A DNA stretch of 64,000 nt from Mucilaginibacter aquariorum (GCF_024498135.1 NZ_JANHOH010000001.1:2232001-2296000), one strand, 5' to 3'. Positions 37,530-45,163 are shown, numbered from the stretch's first letter. Numbers and translations are program-made. Notes: generated by a model not told the origin, from the letters alone.

Positions 37530-37880
37530 ATGAACCCCAGTGTATTTGTATATCTCGAGTTTTTGCGAAAAACACTGTTGCCTTTACCCGGGGTTACCGA
37601 AAAAATGTGTTTTGGCACACCCGCTTTTTATGTAAAAAAGAAAATATTTACCCGCATAAAAGAAGATGGCGAAAATTTAGTTTTAGGTACCCTTGAACGT
37701 GACAAATGGATGCAGGCCAATCCAGAAACGTACTATATTACCGACCACTATCGCAATTATGATTATATGCTGGTGCGCCTGGATAAAGTTGACCCTGAAG
37801 AACTGAAAGAGCTTTTGATTACCGCATGGCGGAACAGGGCTACCGGTAAGCTAATAAGCGAATACGAGAATAACCTGTAA
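37530..37880 (+). CDS. MmcQ/YjbR family DNA-binding-fold protein
   Basis: A 116-residue protein of the MmcQ/YjbR family (CyaY-like double-winged fold). Diagnostic parts are LPLPGVTEKMCFGTPAFYVKKKIFTRI near the N-terminus, NLVLGTLERDKWMQANPETYYITDHYRNYDYMLVRLDKV in the middle and LLITAWRNRATGKLI at the end. Family members may bind DNA, but the function is not established. I use the ATG at 37530; a TTG three codons earlier is also open. Monocistronic. Confidence 0.87.
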   Translation: MNPSVFVYLEFLRKTLLPLPGVTEKMCFGTPAFYVKKKIFTRIKEDGENLVLGTLERDKWMQANPETYYITDHYRNYDYMLVRLDKVDPEELKELLITAWRNRATGKLISEYENNL

Positions 37881-37949
37881 CAAACTCACTCCTTTTGGCA
37901 TCATAGTTGCAATATTTAAGTATAAACATTTACTAAAAAACTAATCATC

Positions 37950-38162
37950 ATGGGCTTATTAAAATTCATAGCAGTTGGGGCAGCCATTGGATATGGGATC
38001 AACTACATTACAAAAAAAGGCCCTAACGGCCGTTCCATTCTTGACGATATTACCGAGGACGCACCGGGATGGTTTGACAAGGCTAAAACCTATGCAACCG
38101 AAAAGGTAGAAAAGGTAGTGCAACAGGCAAAGCCTGATGGCGGATACCAATCCGGCCAGTAA
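37950..38162 (+). CDS. Small YtxH-like protein
   Basis: A 70-residue protein with one short hydrophobic N-terminal segment (LLKFIAVGAAIGYGINYI), then a basic stretch KKGPNGRSILDDI and an amphipathic Lys/Glu-rich helix DKAKTYATEKVEKVVQQAK. This layout matches YtxH-like stress-associated membrane-peripheral proteins. No enzymatic role is suggested. A terminator hairpin follows directly, so it is a single-gene unit. Confidence 0.6.
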   Translation: MGLLKFIAVGAAIGYGINYITKKGPNGRSILDDITEDAPGWFDKAKTYATEKVEKVVQQAKPDGGYQSGQ

Positions 38163-38184
38163 TATTACTTATAATGTGGTACAA

Positions 38185-38218
38185 AAGCCATCCCATTAAA
38201 TAGGATGGCTTTTGTTTT
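38185..38218 (+). terminator. Intrinsic terminator
   Basis: AAAGCCATCC and GGATGGCTTT form a 10-bp stem around CATTAAATA, followed by TGTTTT. It ends the YtxH-like gene. Confidence 0.78.
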
Positions 38219-38372
38219 ATCCTTATTATCGCCTTTGTATTTTTTTTTAATTAAAAGTTGGTAAAAATACTGTTTGAATTTATTAAATTGCTATGATTCT
38301 GGCTTATGGGTTTTAAATTACCCCGTATACTAAATCAATACTAATTAGAAACTATTACCTAAACTTAAAATC

Positions 38373-38771
38373 ATGGGCATTGAAGACAACCCTACTACCG
38401 ATCCTGATGGAACTATCCCTGTTTCTACCGCACGCGAATGGGCTGCAAACTGGCGCACCTATATTAACACCTCCGGTCAGGATTTTGTTACCCGTTCATT
38501 TTTAATACCGATTATCGATTTTCAAAACATACTGACCTATAACCCTGATGCTGAAAATGTGAAAGCTTTTATAGGGCTTACATCGGCAACAGACCCCCTC
38601 ACCGCAAAATTGATGCTGGTGCCTGTTAGCGGAAATGATGAAGTACTTGCCCTCCCTATTTATGGATCAGGAATGGGGGAAGTTACCAGTAATGTTTATG
38701 ACGTTACTACAGCCTGCCCGCCAACGTGCACTCCGGTATCAACAGGAGACACCTTAGACACCGACTCCTAA
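38373..38771 (+). CDS. Uncharacterised acidic protein next to a two-component system
   Basis: A 132-residue soluble acidic protein that I cannot assign to a named family. It starts with a disordered Asp/Thr/Pro stretch, then TAREWAANWRTYINTSG, SFLIPIIDFQNILTYN, VKAFIGLTS and TAKLMLVPVSGNDEVLALPIYG, an alternation of helices and strands suggesting a small alpha/beta domain. The C-terminal tail ACPPTCTP carries its only two cysteines. It is the first gene of a same-strand run with a membrane protein, a histidine kinase and a response regulator, so a sensory or output role is possible. Confidence 0.6.
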   Translation: MGIEDNPTTDPDGTIPVSTAREWAANWRTYINTSGQDFVTRSFLIPIIDFQNILTYNPDAENVKAFIGLTSATDPLTAKLMLVPVSGNDEVLALPIYGSGMGEVTSNVYDVTTACPPTCTPVSTGDTLDTDS

Positions 38772-38793
38772 TTTTATATTTATTCCCTTTATG

Positions 38794-38826
38794 TTTATAA
38801 GCTTTAATATATTTAAGGCTTATAAA
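38794..38826. promoter_or_regulatory. Inverted repeat before the membrane protein gene
   Basis: TTTATAAGC and GCTTATAAA form a perfect 9-bp inverted repeat around a 15-bp AT-rich centre. It ends 8 bp before the start codon at 38834. It could be an operator, or a weak terminator after the 132-residue gene. Confidence 0.4.
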
Positions 38827-38833
38827 TATATTA

Positions 38834-39490
38834 ATGTTTAACTTTTACCTTATATACGCATACTATATAGTACCGGCAACTATACTAATTCCGGTTTTCA
38901 TAGCAATTTTTAATTATCAGGCTCTTCCAAAACCCTTTAAAATTATTTTTTGGTTCCTGATTTTTTCAGGTACGCTAAACCTGGTCAATTTAATTGCTAT
39001 AAAACATGGGTACAACAGTATAACGCTAATTAATATATACACTATTTTCGAGTTCATTTTTCTTGCCCTTTTTTACAGTGAGTTTTTTGAAAAACTGGGA
39101 CGAAGGGTTATTGCTGTATTAATGGCTGTTTTCACAATTATATGTGTCATTAATTACTTCTTTATTCAAAATAAAATCGAATTTAATACTTACACAAGGC
39201 CGTTAGGCGCTATTATGTTGATTGTGTTTAGTATGCTGTTTATTTTAAAACAAACAAATGATGAAGAAAGCTGGACAGATAATAAGTTCAACTGGATCAA
39301 CGCAGGTATTTTACTTTACTATGCCAGCTGCTTATTTATGTTTATTTTCTCAAACTACCTGCTTAGTGCAAGCCAGGCGGTTAACCGGCTTGTTTGGAGC
39401 ATACACGATACTATACTAATATTTGAATACATTTTATTTGCCGTAGGATTTAATAAATGCAAAACACAACAGACAATATCTACATATTAG
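38834..39490 (+). CDS. Integral membrane protein, about seven helices, linked to a histidine kinase
   Basis: A 218-residue almost wholly hydrophobic protein with about seven predicted helices, for example IVPATILIPVFIAIFNY, IIFWFLIFSGTLNLVNLI, VIAVLMAVFTIICVINYFF, AIMLIVFSMLFIL and AGILLYYASCLFMFIFSNYLL. Its 3' end overlaps the start of the histidine kinase gene by 34 bp, so the two are translated together. A plausible reading is that it is the membrane sensor for the kinase, which has only one short helix of its own. No signature binding motif is visible. Confidence 0.7.
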   Translation: MFNFYLIYAYYIVPATILIPVFIAIFNYQALPKPFKIIFWFLIFSGTLNLVNLIAIKHGYNSITLINIYTIFEFIFLALFYSEFFEKLGRRVIAVLMAVFTIICVINYFFIQNKIEFNTYTRPLGAIMLIVFSMLFILKQTNDEESWTDNKFNWINAGILLYYASCLFMFIFSNYLLSASQAVNRLVWSIHDTILIFEYILFAVGFNKCKTQQTISTY

Positions 39491-40260
39491 TGCTTTTAGG
39501 GATGTCGGGGACCTTTTTATTGGTCGCGTCATTCATTTTCTTCTCGGTGCGTAACCAAAATAAACTATTAAAACAGCGCCAAAAATTTCAACAAGCCCAA
39601 ATAGAGCATCAGAAAGAACTGTTGGGAGCCATTATCGAATCGCAGGAAGCAGAACGTAAACGCATTGGGCAAGATCTTCATGACGATGTAGGCACTACTG
39701 TATCTGGCTTAAGGCTACTTATTGAAATGTTTAAACCTACCGGCGGTGAAGATAAAAATCATCAGGATTTTACGCAATCTACCAAAACTATAATAGATAA
39801 GATAGTTAAGGATGTACGCAATATTTCACATAACCTATCGCCAACAACATTAAGGTATTATGGCCTGGCCGCCGCAATAACTGAGCATTGTACTATAATT
39901 AATCAATCGGGCAAGTTAGAGATAACGCTTGATAACAATGCCAAACAAGTATTAGAGCAATTACCAATATCTACTTCCACTGCACTTTACAGGGTTTTAG
40001 AAGAACTATTGAATAACACCATAAAACATTCGGGCGCAAGCAAAGCAAACATAGATCTGCGAACCGAAAACGATCATATATATATTGATTATGCCGATAA
40101 TGGCAAAGGCTTACCCGCAAATATAGAGCTGGTAAAAAAAGGCATGGGGATGCAAAATATTGAAAGCCGGTTGCTTAATATTAATGCCACTTATAGCCTT
40201 GATCCATATATGGGTAAGGGTTTTTATATAAAAATTGAATGCCCGATACCTAAACCTTAA
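39457..40260 (+). CDS. Sensor histidine kinase, HisKA_3 (NarL-partner) type
   Basis: A 267-residue kinase. One N-terminal transmembrane helix (YILVLLGMSGTFLLVASFIFF) is followed by a coiled-coil linker (LLKQRQKFQQAQIEHQKELLGAI). The phospho-acceptor H-box is ERKRIGQDLHDDVGTTVSGL, and the ATPase domain has EELLNNTIKHSGASKA (N-box), DYADNGKGLP (G1) and KGMGMQNIESRL (G2). It lacks a periplasmic sensor, so the overlapping seven-helix protein probably senses the signal. The response regulator follows after 2 bp. All catalytic boxes are present. Confidence 0.92.
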   Translation: MQNTTDNIYILVLLGMSGTFLLVASFIFFSVRNQNKLLKQRQKFQQAQIEHQKELLGAIIESQEAERKRIGQDLHDDVGTTVSGLRLLIEMFKPTGGEDKNHQDFTQSTKTIIDKIVKDVRNISHNLSPTTLRYYGLAAAITEHCTIINQSGKLEITLDNNAKQVLEQLPISTSTALYRVLEELLNNTIKHSGASKANIDLRTENDHIYIDYADNGKGLPANIELVKKGMGMQNIESRLLNINATYSLDPYMGKGFYIKIECPIPKP

Positions 40261-40262
40261 AA

Positions 40263-40931
40263 ATGAAAGAAATTAATATTGCTATAGTTGATGATCAAAA
40301 CCTTTTTAGACAAAGCCTGGCATTGCTTGTTAATTTCACCGAGAATTTTAAGCTCGTTGCAGAATGCGTAAGTGCGCAGGCTTTTATTGATACACTTAAA
40401 GTTTTTAATCTTGATGTAGATATTGCTATCATAGATATGGATATGCCGGGCATGAATGGCATAGAGCTGAATAAGTATTTGCATATACACTACCCCCATA
40501 TAAAGGTGATCATACTAACAGTACATGCAAATGAAATGCTGATAACGCAAATGATTAACGCCGGAGCAGCATCATACCTGGTAAAAAACTGTGATAAAGA
40601 TGAATTACTTTTAACTATTAACCACGTATACAAAAGCGGTTTCTATTTTAATGCAGATGTTGTACAGGCCTTACGGAATAGTTCAAACCACCGCCTGGCA
40701 ATGCAGGACACTTTAAATGGTTTACCAATATCACTAACCAAACGCGAACAACAAGTACTAAAGTTAGTATGCAAAGAATTAAATAACGCCGAAATTGCTG
40801 CCGAGCTCTTTTTAAGCGTACGTACTGTTGAGGGCCACCGCAACAGTTTGATAAATAAGGTTAAATGCCGAAACATAGCAGGATTAGTACTTTTTGCTAT
40901 AAAACATCAGCTTTTAGAAGCCACCTTATAA
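40263..40931 (+). CDS. NarL/FixJ-type response regulator
   Basis: A 222-residue regulator. The receiver domain has acidic residues in IAIVDDQNLFR, the phospho-acceptor Asp in VDIAIIDMDMPGMNG and the conserved Lys in AASYLVKNCDKDEL. The C-terminal LuxR-type helix-turn-helix reads LTKREQQVLKLVCKELNNAE and LFLSVRTVEGHRNSLINK. It is the cognate partner of the kinase just upstream. The target genes are unknown; the run that begins at 38373 is the obvious candidate for autoregulation. Confidence 0.93.
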   Translation: MKEINIAIVDDQNLFRQSLALLVNFTENFKLVAECVSAQAFIDTLKVFNLDVDIAIIDMDMPGMNGIELNKYLHIHYPHIKVIILTVHANEMLITQMINAGAASYLVKNCDKDELLLTINHVYKSGFYFNADVVQALRNSSNHRLAMQDTLNGLPISLTKREQQVLKLVCKELNNAEIAAELFLSVRTVEGHRNSLINKVKCRNIAGLVLFAIKHQLLEATL

Positions 40932-40937
40932 AACCAC

Positions 40938-40973
40938 GTATAACTACGTGATTTTAAAATCGCGTAGTTATAC
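40938..40973. terminator. Long inverted repeat after the response regulator
   Basis: GTATAACTACG and CGTAGTTATAC pair perfectly, and the inner GATTTTAAAATC is also self-complementary, giving an almost fully paired hairpin directly after the stop codon. There is no T-tract, so it may be an mRNA-stabilising or regulatory hairpin. Confidence 0.5.
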
Positions 40974-41169
40974 TCACCCCCTTGTTAACAGATATTTTTA
41001 ATTAATAAATTAACCATAGTTTAATTACCCAACCAAAAAATTAAATTATAAGGTTTTTGTTTTATCTTTAAGCAAAAAGACACTTCTATAGCAAAACGGA
41101 ATGATTTTTTGTTGTAAAAGAATAACTATATTTACATATTAATTAACACGATCCGAACAGATTTTAAGA

Positions 41170-41430
41170 ATGGATATAGTATTTATTAGCAACCAGATAA
41201 AATACGACATTTTAAATGTTTGCGGTTTACCGGTTGACCATTCCTATAACTTATTGACAAATACCCCTTTAAATTCAATAGGTTATGATAAGGATGAAGA
41301 ACTGTGCAGAAAACTTGAAGAAAAATTGCGCATAGTTGCAGAAGAATTTAATACAGGAAAACGCGTGGTGAAAGGCGATGTATCAAAAAACTTAACTGTA
41401 CGTCAATGCATTCAATTAGTTATTGCTTAA
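41170..41430 (+). CDS. Uncharacterised small protein
   Basis: An 86-residue soluble protein that I do not recognise. It starts MDIVFISNQIKYDILNVCG and contains a charged helix EELCRKLEEKLRIVAEEFN, then basic residues (TGKRVVKGDVSKN) and a hydrophobic end QCIQLVIA. Two of its three cysteines lie in helical contexts. It follows the two-component genes after a 240-bp AT-rich spacer, so it probably has its own promoter. A strong terminator follows, which supports a real transcription unit. Confidence 0.5.
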   Translation: MDIVFISNQIKYDILNVCGLPVDHSYNLLTNTPLNSIGYDKDEELCRKLEEKLRIVAEEFNTGKRVVKGDVSKNLTVRQCIQLVIA

Positions 41431-41480
41431 CACATATTAACAAATACATTTAGAATACTCAAACCTACAACCTTATTACA

Positions 41481-41522
41481 AAAGCAAACGGCGTTTACTA
41501 TGTAAACGCCGTTTGCTTTTTA
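41481..41522. terminator. Bidirectional intrinsic terminator
   Basis: AAAGCAAACGGCGTTTAC and GTAAACGCCGTTTGCTTT form an 18-bp perfect stem around TATG/ATGT-type loop bases, with A and T flanks. It lies between the 86-residue gene and the convergent oxidoreductase gene. Confidence 0.88.
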
Positions 41523-41528
41523 AAATAC

Positions 41529-42470
41529 TTAAAACTTTATTACAATTTTCCCGCGGGTTCTGCCGGTTTCAACTGCGGTATGGGCGTCTTTCAACTGGTC
41601 AAAGGTAAAAATCTGCGAAACTTCGGCCTTCAGTTTTCCTGTTTCCATCCAATCGGCAATCTGCTGCATATCTTCGCCACTACTTACTACCATTTGAAAA
41701 ATAGCCTCCACCTGCCTGTTCTTTGCCAGCTCATTTATTTCATCTATAATAGCGCCGGATGGAAGCGATACAATTTTACCGCCCGCCTTTACAGTTTGTA
41801 TAGAACGCTTCAGGGTATCGCCCCCTAAGGCATCTAAAACAAAATCCAAGTTGTTTACTGCATCCTCAAATGGTTGCTTGGTGTAATCAATAACATTATC
41901 GGCGCCAAGCGCTTTAACAAAGTCTATATTTTTTGCCGATGCAGTTGCAGTTACATGAGCACCCATAATTTTTGCTATTTGAACAGCAAAGTGGCCCACA
42001 CCACCTGCACCGGCCTGTATCAATATATCATCGCCGGTTTTTACATAATTGCGCAAAATTTGATAGGCGGTTAAAGCAGCCAGTGTTGCAGCTGCTGCCT
42101 CCTCGTGCGTAATGCTCGCCGGCTTCTTTGCTATTTGGCTGACTGGTGCGCTTACATATTCTGCGTATGCTTTACCATGCCCCGGGAAATTTATCATTCC
42201 AAATACTTCATCACCAGGTTTAAACTGACTTACATCTTCGCCTACCGATTCTACAACACCTGATACATCCCATCCAATTATTATTGGCGAATAGTTCTTT
42301 TTAAACTCGTTGTACAGGCTTTTGCCGATACGGGTTTTAATATCAACAGGATTAATGGATATCGCTTTTGATTTTATGATAACCTCATTAGCTAGTGCAA
42401 TAGGTTTATCTATTTCAATCATCTGAAGCTGATCTACAGACCCCGCTTCCTTCAATTCATATGCTTTCAT
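41529..42470 (-). CDS. MDR-family NADPH:quinone oxidoreductase-like protein
   Basis: A 313-residue zinc-less medium-chain dehydrogenase/reductase. The N-terminal GroES-like domain includes AISINPVDIKTRIGK and PIIIGWDVSGVVESVGEDVSQFKPGDEVFGM. The cofactor domain has the NADPH motif ILIQAGAGGVGHFAVQIAK. The C-terminal part GRTRGKIVIKF is typical of quinone oxidoreductases and enoyl reductases of this family. No zinc ligands are seen. It diverges from an HxlR regulator that probably controls it, a frequent pairing for electrophile or quinone stress. Confidence 0.88.
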   Translation of the reverse strand: MKAYELKEAGSVDQLQMIEIDKPIALANEVIIKSKAISINPVDIKTRIGKSLYNEFKKNYSPIIIGWDVSGVVESVGEDVSQFKPGDEVFGMINFPGHGKAYAEYVSAPVSQIAKKPASITHEEAAAATLAALTAYQILRNYVKTGDDILIQAGAGGVGHFAVQIAKIMGAHVTATASAKNIDFVKALGADNVIDYTKQPFEDAVNNLDFVLDALGGDTLKRSIQTVKAGGKIVSLPSGAIIDEINELAKNRQVEAIFQMVVSSGEDMQQIADWMETGKLKAEVSQIFTFDQLKDAHTAVETGRTRGKIVIKF

Positions 42471-42478
42471 AATTTTAT

Positions 42479-42547
42479 ACTATAATTTTTATAGTTGCAA
42501 AACTATTTATAGTATGATAACTTTGCAATAACTATCCAAAAGGATAG
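42479..42547. promoter_or_regulatory. Divergent promoter/operator region of the MDR and HxlR genes
   Basis: Two perfect inverted repeats lie here: ACTATAA-TTT-TTATAGT (42479-42495) next to the oxidoreductase start, and CTATCC-AAAA-GGATAG (42532-42547) next to the hxlR start. A promoter for hxlR fits gTTG at 42494-42497, 20 bp and TAACTTTG at 42518-42525. The repeats are natural HxlR operator candidates. Confidence 0.6.
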
Positions 42548-42550
42548 CAT

Positions 42551-42937
42551 ATGTTTATGACAATTGATACAGAAACCGAACTATATAAAATAGACGATAA
42601 GCTTTATCCCTGTACTACCAGCATTACAATGGATTTTGTTGGCGGCAAATGGAAAATGGTAATCTTGTATTATTTAAGAAATGGTAAAAAGCGTTATAAC
42701 GAACTTAGAAAGCTGATGCCAATGGTTACGGAACGAACACTTAGCCTACAGTTAAAACAACTGGAAGACGATGCCCTTATAAATAGGGCGGTATTTACAA
42801 CAAAGCCCCCATTAAAGGTGGAGTACTCGCTAACAAAATTTGGGGAAACATTAGTACCCTTGTTGCATGCAGTTGCCGACTGGGGTAGAAACCTTGCAGC
42901 TGAACGTGCTGAAGTGGTTAAAATTAAGTTGAAATAA
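42551..42937 (+). CDS. HxlR family winged-helix regulator
   Basis: A 128-residue HxlR-type regulator. The family core is TTSITMDFVGGKWKMVILYYLRNGKKRYNELRKL followed by VTERTLSLQLKQLEDDALINRAVFTTKPPLKVEYSLTKFGETLVPLL, that is helix-turn-helix plus wing with the usual VEYSLT segment. It lacks the N-terminal Cys just before the core seen in many redox-sensing members, but there is one Cys in KLYPCTTS, exactly the position used for thiol sensing in YodB/HypR-like proteins. It likely controls the divergent oxidoreductase gene. Confidence 0.9.
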   Translation: MFMTIDTETELYKIDDKLYPCTTSITMDFVGGKWKMVILYYLRNGKKRYNELRKLMPMVTERTLSLQLKQLEDDALINRAVFTTKPPLKVEYSLTKFGETLVPLLHAVADWGRNLAAERAEVVKIKLK

Positions 42938-43266
42938 GGATACAAAGATTGGTTTTCAATTTAAGTTTAGCTTATAAAGCTTAAAAAACGTACTATATCT
43001 TTCTATGTTAAATAATGTTAAATAGCCATTTTAAAAAACAAAAAATATATTTAATTCAACTATAACACGTTAATACAATCAAACATTAAAATGTTATAAA
43101 ACTGTGTATTAATAAGTTTATAAAAAAATTAGCTGTCATATACACATTTGCATAATAAATTAACAAACAATTAAACATTTGTTAACTGTAATGTTGTATC
43201 ATTGCAAATGCAATAATTTATTGGAGTATCTATTAAAATGTTACAAATAAATTACAAAATAAATTC
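42938..43266. other. AT-rich intergenic region, about 330 bp
   Basis: Very AT-rich, with repeated TTACA/TGTAA and ATTAA words. No reading frame or strong hairpin was seen. The promoter-like sequence at its right end is described with the small RNA candidate. Confidence 0.5.
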
Positions 43267-43300
43267 TTTGCATATTAAAACTTAGTGTTACTTTTACACT

Positions 43301-43387
43301 ATTAAAAATAACAAACAAGTCTTCTCATAATTTAGGTTTATAATTGGTTAGTAAAGGCCCCTGCCCATCAGGGGCTTTACTTTTTTA
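43301..43387 (+). ncRNA. Candidate small RNA of about 85 nt
   Basis: A promoter-like pair TTTG (43267-43270) and TACTTTTA (43289-43296) with 18-bp spacing is followed about 60 bp later by a strong terminator: AAAGgCCCCTG paired with CAGGGGCTTT and a T6 tract (43352-43387). There is no reading frame between. The same 18-bp spacing is found at the tRNA promoter 160 bp downstream. Existence of the transcript is inferred from these two signals only. Confidence 0.4.
43352..43387 (+). terminator. Intrinsic terminator without an upstream gene
   Basis: The stem AAAGGCCCCTG/CAGGGGCTTT with loop CCCAT is followed by ACTTTTTT. The nearest upstream gene ends more than 400 bp away, which points to an unannotated short transcript. 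Confidence 0.75.
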
Positions 43388-43428
43388 AAAGATTTTTAAC
43401 TTATATAATATAAAATTTACAACAAACA

Positions 43429-43458
43429 TTTGTCGTTTCACAAAATTTGCTACTTTTG
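43429..43458 (+). promoter_or_regulatory. Promoter of tRNA-Ala
   Basis: TTTG at 43429-43432 and TACTTTTG at 43451-43458 match the Bacteroidota consensus TTTG-N-TAnnTTTG with an 18-bp spacer. The -7 box ends 12 bp before the mature tRNA start. Confidence 0.75.
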
Positions 43459-43470
43459 CCATCCCAGCAC

Positions 43471-43544
<74 letters not shown>

Positions 43545-43555
43545 CATTGATAATC

Positions 43556-43588
43556 AGCCGCTTACAAAACAAGTAAGCGGCTTTTTTA
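43556..43588 (+). terminator. Intrinsic terminator after tRNA-Ala
   Basis: AGCCGCTTAC and GTAAGCGGCT form a perfect 10-bp stem with a 6-nt loop, followed by a T-tract, 12 bp after the tRNA. Confidence 0.85.
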
Positions 43589-43644
43589 TTGGAGGCAATA
43601 CTAAGGTAATACCCTCTTGCACTTTTTCATGCACCATTTGAACA

Positions 43645-43923
43645 TTACTGACCCCGGTAATAATATACATCGCGGTTCCGGTCGTACCAAACCAATCCTG
43701 CTGAAAGTAATTTATTATACATTTTTCCGGCTGTTTCCGGCACTCTTTGTTCGTTTTCGTAAAGGGGCTGCGCAATTGAACTCGAAACAATTTCCCTTTT
43801 GTAATGCTCAAATATTGCCGGCAACATACCGCCGAATATGTTTTTTTTGGAAACGGCCGGGTTTCCGTTATTGTGCTGGAATAAAATTCGCACTTCGTTT
43901 TCCGATTCTTTTGCCTGAATCAT
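43645..43923 (-). CDS. Uncharacterised 92-residue protein at the element edge
   Basis: A 92-residue protein starting MIQAKESENEVRILFQ and ending YYYRGQ. It is polar and mixed in charge, with a helical middle (GGMLPAIFEHYKREIVSS) and a C-terminal ETAGKMYNKLLSAGLVWYDRNRDVYYY that could be a small winged-helix-like unit. I do not recognise the family. It follows a 41-residue frame by 9 bp on the same strand, suggesting a two-gene unit next to the tRNA. Codon use looks natural. Competing frames on both strands in this stretch look like shadows. Confidence 0.45.
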   Translation of the reverse strand: MIQAKESENEVRILFQHNNGNPAVSKKNIFGGMLPAIFEHYKREIVSSSIAQPLYENEQRVPETAGKMYNKLLSAGLVWYDRNRDVYYYRGQ

Positions 43924-43932
43924 GTAAGGAAC

Positions 43933-44058
43933 CTACCTGTCTCCTTTAGCCCTGACTTCGAACTGGTCAACGGGTAAACCATTATATAACTCCGGCACAA
44001 CATTGTAAGTGTACTGCAATGGTGTTCCATTTTCATCGATTATTGTTATTTCTATCAT
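43933..44058 (-). CDS. Possible 41-residue protein upstream of the 92-residue gene
   Basis: The frame runs from ATG at 44058 to TAG at 43933 and reads MIEITIIDENGTPLQYTY then NVVPELYNGLPVDQFEVRAKGDR. It has a beta-rich start and an acidic centre. The next start codon lies 9 bp downstream. The pairing of a very small and a small frame on the same strand at an element edge recalls toxin-antitoxin or excision-control pairs, but no sequence match supports either. Confidence 0.4.
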   Translation of the reverse strand: MIEITIIDENGTPLQYTYNVVPELYNGLPVDQFEVRAKGDR

Positions 44059-44194
44059 GTATTTAAAAATACTATAAATGGGTCCAATTCTGAATGCTAT
44101 TATTCCTTTTTGAAAAAAAATGCTATCCGAGTCGGATAATATCGGACTATTTGAATCCTTATAACGGCAACCTTTGTCAAAAAAATAATTGATT

Positions 44195-44524
44195 ATGGAA
44201 ACAAATGAAGCTAAACGGAATAATCGTCAATCGCCGGTATTTGCTAACCAATTGACAACTGTCGAAGATCTGATCAATTTCAAAAAGGATCTTATCGCAG
44301 AGATCAGGAATCTGATATCCACCCATACGAGCCAGCCTGTCAAGAGATGGCTGAAATCCTTCGAGGTCAAAGAGCTATTGCATATCTCTACAGGGACACT
44401 CCACAATTTAAGGACAAACGGCACATTGCCATTTACCAAGATCGGCGGAGTAGTTTTTTATGATATGGTGGCTGTTGAACAAATCTTAGAAAAGCACACC
44501 ACCTACCAAAAACTAGCTAAATAA
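44195..44524 (+). CDS. Helix-turn-helix protein of the mobile element (excisionase/HTH_17-like)
   Basis: A 109-residue DNA-binding protein. The N-terminal half is helical and charged (TVEDLINFKKDLIAEIRNLI). The C-terminal half is a MerR-like HTH_17 domain: RWLKSFEVKELLHISTGTL, then NLRTNGTLPFTKIGGVVFYD, with the wing ending in a Tyr-Asp. Such proteins are standard at the start of Bacteroidota conjugative-element mobilisation blocks, where they act in excision or transcription control. The start used is ATG at 44195; ParA follows after 33 bp. Confidence 0.82.
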   Translation: METNEAKRNNRQSPVFANQLTTVEDLINFKKDLIAEIRNLISTHTSQPVKRWLKSFEVKELLHISTGTLHNLRTNGTLPFTKIGGVVFYDMVAVEQILEKHTTYQKLAK

Positions 44525-44557
44525 TCCTTTTACTACAGCTTAAATTAAAAACATATC

Positions 44558-45163
44558 ATGGCAAAGATAATCACATTGGCGCACCAAAAAGGCGGCGTCG
44601 GAAAAAGCACACTGGCGTTGAATCTGGCGCTCTGCTTTAAAGACCAATTGAGGGTCGCCCTTATCGACTCCGATTTACAGGGAAGTATTTACCATTTAAA
44701 AGAAGATTTCCCGGACCTTGATATCCTCGCACCTGAAAAGATCGGTGAGCTTCCCAACTTGGATTACGACCTGATCATCGTAGATACCCCTCCCTATTTA
44801 TCTAATCGCTTAAATGAATTGTTCGGCTATTCAGATTATGTCCTGGTACCAACAAAGGCTGGCTTCTTTGATGTCATGGCGATTAAATCAACACTGGCGC
44901 TAATCAAATTCGCTCAGGCCCAAAATCAGAATTTAAAGGCCGGCATTGTGCTTAATATGTTAAAGCCAAGATCCGGTATTACATCTGAGGTTGTTGAGCT
45001 AATTCAAACGTTGGGTACTCCTTTGTTGAAGACGCGCGTATTTGACCGGGTAAGCTTGGCCAGATCATCTATGACCTCGGGCATCCTAAAAAGCACAGAT
45101 CAGAAAGCGATAGAGGAAGTGACTTTTCTTGCAGAGGAGATCGTAGGCCTGATCAGTGCATAA
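44558..45163 (+). CDS. ParA-family ATPase of the mobile element
   Basis: A 201-residue MinD/ParA-type ATPase. The deviant Walker A is HQKGGVGKSTLALNLAL, the switch I Asp lies in ALIDSDLQGS and Walker B is YDLIIVDTPPYLS. The protein lacks an N-terminal DNA-binding domain, as in small type Ib ParA proteins and the TraA proteins of Bacteroides conjugative transposons. It is followed by an array of AAATGT words and a ribbon-helix-helix protein, giving the classical order ParA, centromere, small adaptor. It probably helps to maintain the excised or replicating element. Confidence 0.9.
   Translation: MAKIITLAHQKGGVGKSTLALNLALCFKDQLRVALIDSDLQGSIYHLKEDFPDLDILAPEKIGELPNLDYDLIIVDTPPYLSNRLNELFGYSDYVLVPTKAGFFDVMAIKSTLALIKFAQAQNQNLKAGIVLNMLKPRSGITSEVVELIQTLGTPLLKTRVFDRVSLARSSMTSGILKSTDQKAIEEVTFLAEEIVGLISA

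Noticed and set aside
43554..43811. 85-codon minus-strand frame overlapping the tRNA terminator
   Set aside because: It runs through the terminator hairpin and overlaps the 92-residue gene in another frame; the latter has the better start and an upstream partner.
43617..43949. 110-codon plus-strand frame next to the tRNA terminator
   Set aside because: It is antisense to the 92-residue gene, and its composition (Phe/Pro/Arg-rich) suggests a shadow frame.
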